NCBI GenBank assembly: GCA_964351745.1
Contig: CAYGPI010000009.1
Coordinates: 1 to 41,073, forward strand
From: CAYNJF01 sp964351745
Lineage (GTDB): Bacteria; Pseudomonadota; Gammaproteobacteria; Berkiellales; Berkiellaceae
DNA length: 41,073 nt
Direction: 5' to 3'
The position numbers and the translations under genes were made by a program. Each line of letters begins with the position of its first letter. The first letter of the stretch is position 1. Positions 25,892-33,889 of this stretch are shown here, in pieces. The notes beneath the pieces were generated by a model that was not told the DNA's origin, did not search any database, and saw nothing but the letters and a program-made list of their open reading frames with translations.

Positions 25892-27851
25892 GCATATTGA
25901 GAAAAGAGAGAGTTTTGAAGCCATGCTTGATGATGGCTCATTATTTGTGAAAGTTCATGAGTATGTTCCTTTTATAGCAACAGCGCTTCATCACGGTCAT
26001 CAATTCCCAAAGGATTTAGAATCTTACAGTCATCTGACCAAGGAGCAAAGATATCATGAAGAAGATCCTTTCACGGGAGATTTAATCATCTCTTTGCCAA
26101 TTGTTTTTATTGCACAAGATTCAAGATATTTTTATGATTTAAACCGACATGCAGATGAATGTGTTCACGAGAGTGAAGGGCATCAGAAGATTTGGAAAAA
26201 GAAAATTCCTGCGTCACAAAAAGCTGAAGCCATAAAAAGACATAAACAGTTCTATCAAATATTTACTCAATTAGTAGAAGCTATTATTAAACGCTGTAAA
26301 TCCTGTATTGTGTTCGATGTTCATTCATATAATGTTAGCGATCGCAACTATGTTAACCCCCCCACTTTTAATTTGGGTACGAACTATATTGATAAAAAGA
26401 AATATGGAAGATTTGTCAAAGAGTATAAACGTGCCTTGAAAGAAATTGAGTTGCCCAATATAGATGTTACCTTCTCAGAGAATGAAATATATGTTGGGAA
26501 AGGATACCTCGCTGAGTATGTATATCATGACATAGACGCTTGTGTTGTCTTGCCAGTTGAAATTAAGAAGATTTTTGCTGACGAATTTAAACCTCTATCG
26601 TATCCTTTGGTGATAGAAAAATTAAAGATTGGACTACAAGAAGCTATTATTTCCACATCGATTGAGTATACAAAGATAACCTCATCAAAGAATAAAGCCA
26701 ACAAATTAAATTTACTTCCATCTCACATTGATAAAATCGTTGTCGATGTGGATAAGCAAATATACAGTCTGGCCAAAGGGCTTAATACACTATCTTTTGT
26801 CAATCCCAATAACTTAATGTCTGAAAAGAAACATTTTATATCATCAAGATTTAAAGATAATCCAGAGTTTAAGTATAAGCAGTTGCACATTAATCCCTAT
26901 AGTTTTAAAGAAGAATTATATCGGCTGCCCATTGAGAAGATAACGGATCTAACCCTTCAAAAAATTTATAGAGATGTCGTCGATTCCTTAGCTGTCAAGG
27001 TTGAGCTTTTAGCTAGTGTAGGGACGGGACAGTTTCTATACAACTCTTTAAAGTATTACGGTGAGCCCAGTGCTAATGATATTAAAAATGCAAAGTTTAT
27101 TTTACATTTACCCAGTGAGGACACAAAGGATGAAATCTTGTCTTTAGATGTCATCACTGCCAAGTTTACTGAATATTTTGAAAAATATGACATGGCTTGT
27201 AAAGTCGAATTATCTAATAGAATTGTAGCTAAAGCATTGGTCAGTGGCGCGAAAAAAGCCGTGATAGTGAATAAGAACATTAAAGTCACGATGTCAGAGC
27301 TTGAAGCCTTAATGAACCATGAAGTTGGGGTTCATATGGTGACATCGATGAATGCTGCCAATCAACCATTAAAGGTTTTACGGGTTGGTTTGCCGTATAA
27401 TACGCTTACCCAAGAAGGGCTTTCTATTTTAAGCGAATATTTATGTGGGCATCTTTCAATTAAACGATTAAAAACTTTAGCACTGCGCGTGATTTGTGTT
27501 GATTTTATGATTAAGGGCTATGAGTTTAAGAAGGTCTTTAATATACTCGTAGAAGATTATAAGCTGGATGTTGAAGATGCATTTACCATGGTTGCTAGGA
27601 TTTTCAGAGGGGGTGGTTTTACCAAAGATTATCTTTATTTGAGAGGATTTAAGCTGGCCTTTCGATTATATAATGATGGTGATAATATTTTTAACTTGTT
27701 AGCAGGCAAAACATCCATGGAGCTGCATCAAGAAATTTCTGAGCTCATTGAGCGCGATATTCTTAATTCACCAAAATATAAAACACTTTCGTTTGTTAAG
27801 CCATCAGAGCCAGATCCAGTGTTGCGCTATATAGCAAGTTGTATCCAATGA
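25860..27851 (+). CDS. fusion of N-formylglutamate amidohydrolase-like and DUF1704 (QEGLA-motif) zinc peptidase domains
   Basis: A 663-residue two-domain protein. The N-terminal ~280 residues resemble N-formylglutamate amidohydrolases (HHGHQFP at ~43-49, RYHEEDPFTGDL, DLNRHAD, VFDVHSYN). The C-terminal ~360 match DUF1704, with a zincin HExxH-like motif (HEVGVH from 487) and the namesake QEGL at 518-521 in LTQEGLSILSEYLCG. DUF1704 relatives include eukaryotic enzymes that remove the C-terminal tyrosine of tubulin, so a carboxypeptidase-like activity is plausible. The ATG at 25860 has AAGG about 9 bases upstream; the frame is open from 25821. The 32-base overlap with the ATP-grasp gene implies tight coupling. 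Confidence 0.85.
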   Translation: MSTLTIQQILKHIEKRESFEAMLDDGSLFVKVHEYVPFIATALHHGHQFPKDLESYSHLTKEQRYHEEDPFTGDLIISLPIVFIAQDSRYFYDLNRHADECVHESEGHQKIWKKKIPASQKAEAIKRHKQFYQIFTQLVEAIIKRCKSCIVFDVHSYNVSDRNYVNPPTFNLGTNYIDKKKYGRFVKEYKRALKEIELPNIDVTFSENEIYVGKGYLAEYVYHDIDACVVLPVEIKKIFADEFKPLSYPLVIEKLKIGLQEAIISTSIEYTKITSSKNKANKLNLLPSHIDKIVVDVDKQIYSLAKGLNTLSFVNPNNLMSEKKHFISSRFKDNPEFKYKQLHINPYSFKEELYRLPIEKITDLTLQKIYRDVVDSLAVKVELLASVGTGQFLYNSLKYYGEPSANDIKNAKFILHLPSEDTKDEILSLDVITAKFTEYFEKYDMACKVELSNRIVAKALVSGAKKAVIVNKNIKVTMSELEALMNHEVGVHMVTSMNAANQPLKVLRVGLPYNTLTQEGLSILSEYLCGHLSIKRLKTLALRVICVDFMIKGYEFKKVFNILVEDYKLDVEDAFTMVARIFRGGGFTKDYLYLRGFKLAFRLYNDGDNIFNLLAGKTSMELHQEISELIERDILNSPKYKTLSFVKPSEPDPVLRYIASCIQ

Positions 27852-27883
27852 TATTTATGGATCCATAACCTATGACTAGGTAA

Positions 27884-27923
27884 GCGTTGTCGCCATCAGT
27901 CATGATACGCAACGCGGTTTTTT
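27884..27923 (+). terminator. probable terminator between convergent genes
   Basis: GCGTTG (27884-27889) pairs with CAACGC (27910-27915) and is followed by GGTTTTTT. The 20-base loop is long. It lies between the amidohydrolase/DUF1704 gene and the convergent zntB. Confidence 0.5.
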
Positions 27924-27938
27924 ACAAGGCTCAGTCTA

Positions 27939-28919
27939 TTAAAACCACTTGAGTATCTTAAAAATAAGGACTTCGACAAAGACAATCGCACCAAGTGTTG
28001 CATTAAAAAGCCAAAATGCGTTTGGATTTTCCATGCCTGGCAACCCAGGTATATTGATCCCAAAGAGTCCTGTGATAAAACTTAATGGTAAAAAAATTGC
28101 AGCTAAAATGGAAATAAAGAAGAGATTCTCATTTAATTTCGTTGCCATCGTATTTGCAATTTCATCTTTGATGATTTGAGCTCGATCGCGAAGTAAATCA
28201 AATTCTTCCACATACCTTTGAACACTATCGTGAGACTCTTGTAGTTGGCGATGGTGAGACGTCTTTATCCAGGGGAAATCAATGCTTTTCAGCACTGACA
28301 TGACATCACGCTGCGGCGATAAATATCGACGAAACATAATGGCTTGTTTGCGAATATTGATGATGGATAGTTTGGCAGCTTGATTTGGGCTTTCCGTCAT
28401 TTGTTCTTCTAGGTCATCCATATAATCTTCCATGCCAGAGATAATAGGATCCATACTTTGAAGTAAAAGCTTGGCTAGTTGAGCGATGAATTCCCCACTG
28501 TTTTTTGGGCCTTGATGAAGGATGAGCGATTGTTCAATATCTTGGGTTGCTTTAGAGGGCCTTCTTTCAAGGCTTATGATTCTAGAAGAATCAACCCAAA
28601 CTCGAACTGAGACCATATCTTCAAGATCTTCACCATCATTATGGTTAATCCCTCTAAGATTAAGGAGGACGCCCTCATCAAGCTCTAGGATTCTAGGGCG
28701 AGATTCTTCTGCGAGAAGAGCGTCTAGGATAGTTGGATCAAGATAATTGGCTTCCTCTCTTAGCCATTGACGAGCATTATCATGTAAAGCATTTAAATGA
28801 ACCCATGCTAAGTCCTTGGATTCTAGTGCTTGGCTTGTTTCTTCAGTGCCAAGCTCAGTCCCTGAGCCTTTGTAGTCAAAAGCCCAAGCTGTGATAATTA
28901 ATTCGCCGTACTTCATCAT
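27939..28919 (-). CDS. zntB: CorA-family transporter ZntB
   Basis: A 326-residue CorA-superfamily protein, probably moving zinc across the inner membrane. A large cytosolic N-terminal domain (VHLNALHDNARQWL, LDALLAEESRPRI) leads into a long helix. Two C-terminal membrane helices follow, separated by the GLFGINIPGLPGMENP loop. CorA proper has a GMN loop; GIN followed by PGxPG is typical of ZntB. The length matches E. coli ZntB (327). It converges with the preceding operon. The start is one of two adjacent ATGs. Confidence 0.93.
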   Translation of the reverse strand: MMKYGELIITAWAFDYKGSGTELGTEETSQALESKDLAWVHLNALHDNARQWLREEANYLDPTILDALLAEESRPRILELDEGVLLNLRGINHNDGEDLEDMVSVRVWVDSSRIISLERRPSKATQDIEQSLILHQGPKNSGEFIAQLAKLLLQSMDPIISGMEDYMDDLEEQMTESPNQAAKLSIINIRKQAIMFRRYLSPQRDVMSVLKSIDFPWIKTSHHRQLQESHDSVQRYVEEFDLLRDRAQIIKDEIANTMATKLNENLFFISILAAIFLPLSFITGLFGINIPGLPGMENPNAFWLFNATLGAIVFVEVLIFKILKWF

Positions 28920-29178
28920 TTTCTTCGTAAAATATAGTTATGCAGTACTTTATACACATGCCACCTTAAAAGGCAAACTTCTTTAAAGCAAAGAGAAAGC
29001 AAGGCATGTCTTCAGTTTCTAAGTTGAAAAATCGAGTATGATAATACAAGTAGATAATATCTAGTAGACACGTCTTGATGCGGTATTACCACGGCATCTT
29101 GTCATTGAGTCAAGAGGCAGTGGTAACAGGTATTTTGTGGTGTAAAGTTCACAAGCTGCAAGATTGGAGTGTGCATGA

Positions 29179-29667
29179 CTGTATCTTAACATTTTAGATG
29201 AAATTGTTTTATCCCGTTATCATGCTGATGCAACAACTAATTTACAAGGTTTGAAATTAGCTTTTGATAGGAATGATGATGATATCTTTGATCATATGGA
29301 TATAAGCTTTGCTCACTTTGGCGTATGGCAAGATCTGAATGAGAATAGCCATAGTGAAGTTGATGAGTTCAAAACCCTGATGGATGTAGGGGTTGAGTCA
29401 CTCGATTGACAGGTAGTAGATAATGTTGAATGGCTTGCTGATAATATTGTTTATGTGACAGGTACTTATGCTATGAGTGATGGTACTGAGGGTGTCTTTG
29501 CCGATGTTGGGTTGAGTTTAGAAGATATCCTACTTGAACAAATCGCCTTTACTGATGATGGTAATCAAGCTGGCATTTTAGACATTGATGAAACGCCTAT
29601 GGAAATGTCTGACTGCGCTGTTGCGTTCAGTCTTGAAGATGGTATGTCTCTAGATTTAGCTGTTTGA
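29179..29667 (+). pseudogene. remnant of a large calcium-binding repeat adhesin/RTX-type protein
   Basis: A single frame runs from 29179 to the stop at 29667, interrupted by TGA at 29407-29409, and has no start of its own. The first half encodes an EF-hand-like Asp-rich unit (FDRNDDDIFDHMDISF, then AHFGVWQDLNENSHSEVDEF) typical of very large type-I-secreted adhesins with VCBS or cadherin-like repeats. After the stop the same frame continues with VTGTYAMSDGTEGVFADVGL, which in such proteins follows the calcium unit. I infer the 3' end of a lost multi-kilobase gene. The stretch 28920-29178 just upstream shows nothing else recognisable. Confidence 0.7.
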
Positions 29668-29914
29668 CAATCTAAAGGAGATTAAATCAGCTATATTCAT
29701 GAGAGTGGGACTAAGCAGTTTGTATCGTCTAAATAGATGATTTGGTGTCTTAAAATTTGAACAGTTGCACAATATAGCTAGCTCATTGACTTGGGGTGAG
29801 CTTTCATAGGATAGATAAGTTTGTGCTCATTTTTTAGCTCACTATAGCTCTAAGATTGACCGTAAGCTCTTTGTGCCTCAGGTCTCCTATCATAAATATA
29901 AGGATATATTTAGG

Positions 29915-30463
29915 ATGATGATTCGCTTTTCATTTTTCGCTTTCTTAATTTTCCTTTTAACAAGTCATGCTTTCGCAAAGGTTAAGGATCCTTTAGAAAA
30001 AGTAAGTGTAGAATATCGTGACCACCGGTATTATGTTGATTATACAGTTGGCGTGAATGTCTTACCCGAATCCATTTTTTTGGCCCTAACAAACTATGAT
30101 AATTTGGATAAGTTTATACCATCTATGACAAGGTCTCTGCTTATTGAGCAGCGTGATGATTATGATCTGGTAGAAACTCATTTTAGCAATTGCTTATTCT
30201 TGTTTTGCAAAAAAGCAGTCAATACACAAAAAATAACGCATGATGGTAAGCACATCAGAGCAGAAACTCTGGTTGAGCAAAGCGATTTCAAGTTTGGTTT
30301 GATGACTTGGGATATCCAAAATATCGAAGGAGCAACTTACCTTAAATATCACGCCGAATTAGAGCCAAAATTTTGGGTTCCCGATCTTATTGGACCAGCT
30401 ATTTTAAAACAAAAATTTAAACGTGAGGCACAGAAAGCATCAAACCTTATGGCAAATTTTTAA
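29915..30463 (+). CDS. secreted START/SRPBCC-like protein (COQ10-type)
   Basis: A 182-residue protein with a clear signal peptide (MMIRFSFFAFLIFLLTSHAFA). The mature domain resembles the SRPBCC/polyketide-cyclase superfamily (LALTNYDNLDKFIPSMTRSL near its start; DLIGPAILKQKFKREAQ as the C-terminal helix). Such domains bind lipids or other hydrophobic ligands. The frame is open from GTG 29873, but that would put 14 polar residues before the signal peptide. The ATG at 29915 has AAGGA about 10 bases upstream. The ligand is unknown; export suggests a periplasmic role. Confidence 0.75.
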   Translation: MMIRFSFFAFLIFLLTSHAFAKVKDPLEKVSVEYRDHRYYVDYTVGVNVLPESIFLALTNYDNLDKFIPSMTRSLLIEQRDDYDLVETHFSNCLFLFCKKAVNTQKITHDGKHIRAETLVEQSDFKFGLMTWDIQNIEGATYLKYHAELEPKFWVPDLIGPAILKQKFKREAQKASNLMANF

Positions 30464-30517
30464 CAACGCATTTAGATTTGTCTTTATTGAGTTTATGTAA
30501 AAATTTAAGACTATTGG

Positions 30518-30534
30518 AAAGATCGGTCTTTTTG
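30518..30534 (+). terminator. weak terminator-like hairpin
   Basis: AAAGA-TCGG-TCTTT followed by TTG, between the START-like gene and the acetyltransferase gene. The stem is only 5-6 bases. Confidence 0.25.
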
Positions 30535-30627
30535 ACAAAACTTTTGACGAAAAGCAAGATTTTACTGTATTCGGAATGATCCCTCGATGTATACTTAGTC
30601 ACGATAAAATATTTTTGAAAAACAACG

Positions 30628-31137
30628 ATGATAAAAAGTGACATAAAATTAATTCAAGCAACGATCGAAGATTATCATGTCATTCAAAATATGGCCCAAT
30701 TTTATGTCTATGATGTGTCGCGAGAATGTGGTTTTATTTTATCAGCAGATGGACGTTTTGAACCAAACGATTATAAGGTATATTTACAGTCTAAAGAGAA
30801 ATTGGCATATATTGTTAAGATAAACGGTGAGCTTGCTGGTTTTGTCTTATTAAATGAAATTGGTATCTCTGATACAACAGATTGGAAAATAGATCAGTTT
30901 TTTGTTCTTGCAAAATTTCAAGGAAAAGGACTGGGTAGAAACGTTTTCCAACAGCTTTTACAAAAGCACACTGGCCACTGGGAGCTTACTGTCTTACCTG
31001 ATAACAAATCAGCATTATTATTCTGGCAGAGAGTCATCGGGGAGCATGCAAACAATCAGTATAAGCAGGAGATGATAAAGGTTGAGCAGGATAAAATTCA
31101 GCCTAACAGGATTTTATTAAGTTTTTCTTCAGATTAA
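30628..31137 (+). CDS. GNAT-family N-acetyltransferase
   Basis: A 169-residue acetyltransferase-fold protein. The acetyl-CoA-binding motif A is visible as KFQGKGLGRNVFQQLL, preceded by the beta strand IDQFFVLA and followed by WELTVLPDNKSALLFWQRV (motif B). Substrate is not predictable. It is a single gene with its own short upstream region and only a weak ribosome-binding site before the ATG. Confidence 0.85.
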   Translation: MIKSDIKLIQATIEDYHVIQNMAQFYVYDVSRECGFILSADGRFEPNDYKVYLQSKEKLAYIVKINGELAGFVLLNEIGISDTTDWKIDQFFVLAKFQGKGLGRNVFQQLLQKHTGHWELTVLPDNKSALLFWQRVIGEHANNQYKQEMIKVEQDKIQPNRILLSFSSD

Positions 31138-31273
31138 AGATAGAAATCACTTGAAGTAGATCTCGATCAAAAAAACATTCATTTTAAATTTATCATCAAT
31201 TTAAGATATGAAGCAGTTTATACGCTAAGAAAATTTAGTTTAAGAACAGTGTCAACACGTATGCGAAATCTAG

Positions 31274-31308
31274 AGTGCGATCATGCTAGAAGTAAGCATG
31301 ATCGCACT
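31274..31308. repeat. perfect 14-bp inverted repeat next to the Nudix gene
   Basis: AGTGCGATCATGCT (31274-31287) and its exact reverse complement (31295-31308) flank a 7-base loop, 5 bases past the Nudix stop codon. There is no T-run on either side, so it may be a rho-independent-like stem without a tail, a transcript-stabilising structure or an operator. Confidence 0.7.
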
Positions 31309-31312
31309 TGTC

Positions 31313-31837
31313 TTAAGAAAAATCTACGGGTAAGCCAACATCACATTGACTGTTACAGGGGTTGCAGCTTCCTAAGTCAGAAAGGTATTTTTCCAGAATA
31401 TCGCCATGATCAAAAGCCATATTTTTTTCTGCAATGAGCTTGATGACTTCTTCTTTGCTTAGCAAATGTACCTTTTTTGCATCACTAGCAGCTACTGGAG
31501 AGTCATGGGTAACGCATGTATAGGTTACTTCTACAGAATGCTGTCTTGGATCACGTCCTGGGTTGCCATGAACGCCGACCAATCTCATTTCTGTAATATC
31601 GCTAATGCTAAGCTCTTCATTGGCTTCACGCTTGAAGGCATCCTGGGGCGTTTCGTGCTCAACATGACCACCAAACATAGCAAAACCAAATGGCGCTTTT
31701 CCTCTTTCGATAAGGGCTATTTTGTTTTGGGGACAGACATGGACAACACCAGCTGTGGTTAATACAGGCCTATCATTGGCAGCATGTGCAAAAGGTGTTA
31801 TGGATAGCAATATTGGGAGTATTAATTTTTTTAACAT
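31313..31837 (-). CDS. exported Nudix hydrolase with Cys-rich tail
   Basis: A 174-residue protein. Residues 1-19 are a signal peptide (MLKKLILPILLSITPFAHA, cleavage likely before AND). A Nudix box follows with all key residues: G56, E62, R70, E71, E74 and E75 (GGHVEHETPQDAFKREANEE), hydrolysing nucleoside diphosphate-linked substrates. The final Gly of the box is Ser. The C terminus has three cysteines in GSCNPCNSQCDVGLPVDFS, which could form disulfides in the periplasm. Most Nudix enzymes are cytosolic, so export is unusual and suggests a periplasmic or host-facing substrate. Confidence 0.87.
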   Translation of the reverse strand: MLKKLILPILLSITPFAHAANDRPVLTTAGVVHVCPQNKIALIERGKAPFGFAMFGGHVEHETPQDAFKREANEELSISDITEMRLVGVHGNPGRDPRQHSVEVTYTCVTHDSPVAASDAKKVHLLSKEEVIKLIAEKNMAFDHGDILEKYLSDLGSCNPCNSQCDVGLPVDFS

Positions 31838-32037
31838 ATGGGTCCTAAAAGTTTGTGCAAAGTTGAAATGCTAAGAAATCTATCAATAAATGGGCTCTTC
31901 ATCAAGAAGGGGCGTGTATTTATAACTGTGAGCAGGCTTTCTGATTGGTGAGGCTAGGTTATAGAGACTTCTTTAGGGTAATCGATTTGAGATTAATCAG
32001 CTTAATCTCTGAAGCTAGGTGAGAGTAAAAAATAGAA

Positions 32038-32114
32038 TGGTGGCTATGGGTGGACTCGAACCACCGACCTCAGCATTATGAGTGCCGCGCTCTAACCAGC
32101 TGAGCTACATAGCC
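32038..32114 (-). tRNA. tRNA-Met (anticodon CAT, elongator type)
   Basis: The minus strand folds as a 77-base tRNA: acceptor stem GGCTATG / CATAGCC, D-loop AGCTCAGCTGGTTAGAGC, anticodon loop ACTCATAATG, TpsiC arm with GGTTCGAGTCC, and an encoded ACCA 3' end. It resembles E. coli elongator tRNA-Met closely rather than initiator or Ile2. Confidence 0.95.
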
Positions 32115-32382
32115 AACGAGTGTGCATTTTGGCGATATTAGAGGCCTTTGTCAAGACTTTGGTTGGTGATGTGTGGGAGCAATTTGGACATGGTCATTTT
32201 TTGAAATGCAACTTTAGCTTAATGGCATATGTTATTGGGTGTAATACCACTTTTCAGCGCTACATTCATATTTTAAAGGAAGACATGCAAGAAGCTGGTA
32301 TGAATTAACCCTTCTCAAAATGTTGATGAATCTATTTATCCCTGCTAGAATTACTTTAAGGTATTATAGGTAGGTTTAAGTC

Positions 32383-33684
32383 GTGGATATACAACTTATT
32401 GATGAAGTAATGCAGCTAAACCCATGGCTTAATAAGCCACACCACTCTATTGTGAGAGAAGAGCCGTTTATTCATCGATCACAGGTTGAGTTCTTGTTAG
32501 ATGCACAATGGGACTCTTTATGGACTATTTTAGTGGGTCCACGTCGAGCAGGTAAGACCACCATCGGTAAATATTTATCAAAGAAGCTTCTAGAGCAGGG
32601 AAGATTCTCAAACCTTCTTTACTTAAATTGTGATTACTTGTCGATACGCCAATGGTTGTCCTCACCTATATTTATCACGCAAGCATTAAAACAATTTTCA
32701 CTTAAAAACCCAATACTTTTCATTGATGAGGTACAACGTCTCCAAAATCCAGGTCTTCTATTGAAGGCAGTCATTGATTTGGGCTTGGATGTTAAGTATA
32801 TCGCAAGTGGGTCATCCCAGCTTGAAATGCAAAGTAATGTTCAAGAGCATTTAACCGGCAGGCAGCTAGCCTCTATCACCTTGCCTTTAAACTATGCAGA
32901 GATGCCTGATGATTCAAATCTTGAGGAAACTTTGATTTATGGATGTTACCCTCAAGTATGTTTATCCACTAGAAAAGAAGTCATCCTCCATGAAATTTAT
33001 AAAGCCTATATCCAAAAGGATATCGTTGAGATTTTAAAAGTGGGTAAGCCCGATGTGTTCCAGAATTTAATCGGCTTATTGGCGCACAATACAGGCCAGC
33101 TTGCCAACATTAATCAGTTTTCTCTTGATTGTAAAGTCAGCACTACGACAATAAGGAACTATTTAGATATCCTTGAGAAAACTTTTGTAACTGTCAAAAT
33201 AAAACCTTTTGTGGGGAATAAGCGTGTTGAAATCACAAGCAACCCAATCTACTATTTTGTAGACAATGGTTTTAGAAATACAGCCTTAAGAAACTTTAAG
33301 GATTTAAATAGTAGAGTTGACCTTGGGCTATTGGTTGAGAGTTATGTGTTCCAAGAGTTATATAAATTTAAGTCTATTAATTACCTTGACTTGGACATCC
33401 ATTATTGGAGGACCAAGTCTGGGGCAGAGGTGGATTTTATTATTTATAAAAATGATGATAAATTTATACCGATAGAGGTAAAATATCACACTTTCACCAA
33501 GCCCACCATCCAAAGGGGCTTTCGCTCGTTCCTTGATGCGTACAAACCAAAAATTGCCATCATGATTACTAAAAATTATACCAATGAAGTCAATGTTGGG
33601 GGTACTCAAGTATGCTTTATACCCCTAAGAGATCTTGGGCATGCCTTTAGAATGCTGGGAGATTATTTTTGCGGGCATGAATAA
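32383..33684 (+). CDS. AAA ATPase with DUF4143 domain
   Basis: A 433-residue ATPase of the AAA_14/DUF4143 type. Walker A is at 52-59 (GPRRAGKT) and Walker B is NPILFIDEVQRL. A helical DUF4143 region follows. The C terminus has a PD-(D/E)XK-like nuclease pattern (SGAEVDFIIY...FIPIEVKYH). The family is common, often single-gene and mobile, and of unclear function. The start is GTG, with an AGG-rich stretch upstream. It stands alone between tRNA-Met and ychF; a nearby tRNA is a common insertion spot but no attachment repeat is visible. Confidence 0.9.
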   Translation: MDIQLIDEVMQLNPWLNKPHHSIVREEPFIHRSQVEFLLDAQWDSLWTILVGPRRAGKTTIGKYLSKKLLEQGRFSNLLYLNCDYLSIRQWLSSPIFITQALKQFSLKNPILFIDEVQRLQNPGLLLKAVIDLGLDVKYIASGSSQLEMQSNVQEHLTGRQLASITLPLNYAEMPDDSNLEETLIYGCYPQVCLSTRKEVILHEIYKAYIQKDIVEILKVGKPDVFQNLIGLLAHNTGQLANINQFSLDCKVSTTTIRNYLDILEKTFVTVKIKPFVGNKRVEITSNPIYYFVDNGFRNTALRNFKDLNSRVDLGLLVESYVFQELYKFKSINYLDLDIHYWRTKSGAEVDFIIYKNDDKFIPIEVKYHTFTKPTIQRGFRSFLDAYKPKIAIMITKNYTNEVNVGGTQVCFIPLRDLGHAFRMLGDYFCGHE

Positions 33685-33889
33685 TATCTTTGGCTATATA
33701 CCTATATGACTTTATAGTATGCATCATTATTTCGTTGTAAAAACACAGTCTTAAAAGGATGCCTTTCTCAAAAAAATTAAAATAGAGTGACTATTCCTTC
33801 ACTTTTTTCAGTTGACATCCGTTCAATCTCGTCGTTTGTTCTTGAAACAATTCATGCATCTTGAAGAGTACAATCGATTTAGGTGTCTA

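Noticed and set aside
27857..27868. 12-base palindrome TATGGATCCATA after the amidohydrolase-DUF1704 gene
   Set aside because: A single short palindrome with no second copy or promoter context; the nearby GCGTTG/CAACGC hairpin is a better terminator candidate.
31838..32037. Possible integration scar next to tRNA-Met
   Set aside because: I found no direct repeat of the tRNA 3' end in the neighbourhood and no integrase, so an attachment site cannot be supported.
32120..32308. 62-codon frame between tRNA-Met and the AAA ATPase
   Set aside because: No ribosome site, no recognisable domain and unremarkable composition; treated as chance. The rest of 32115-32382 shows nothing I can name.
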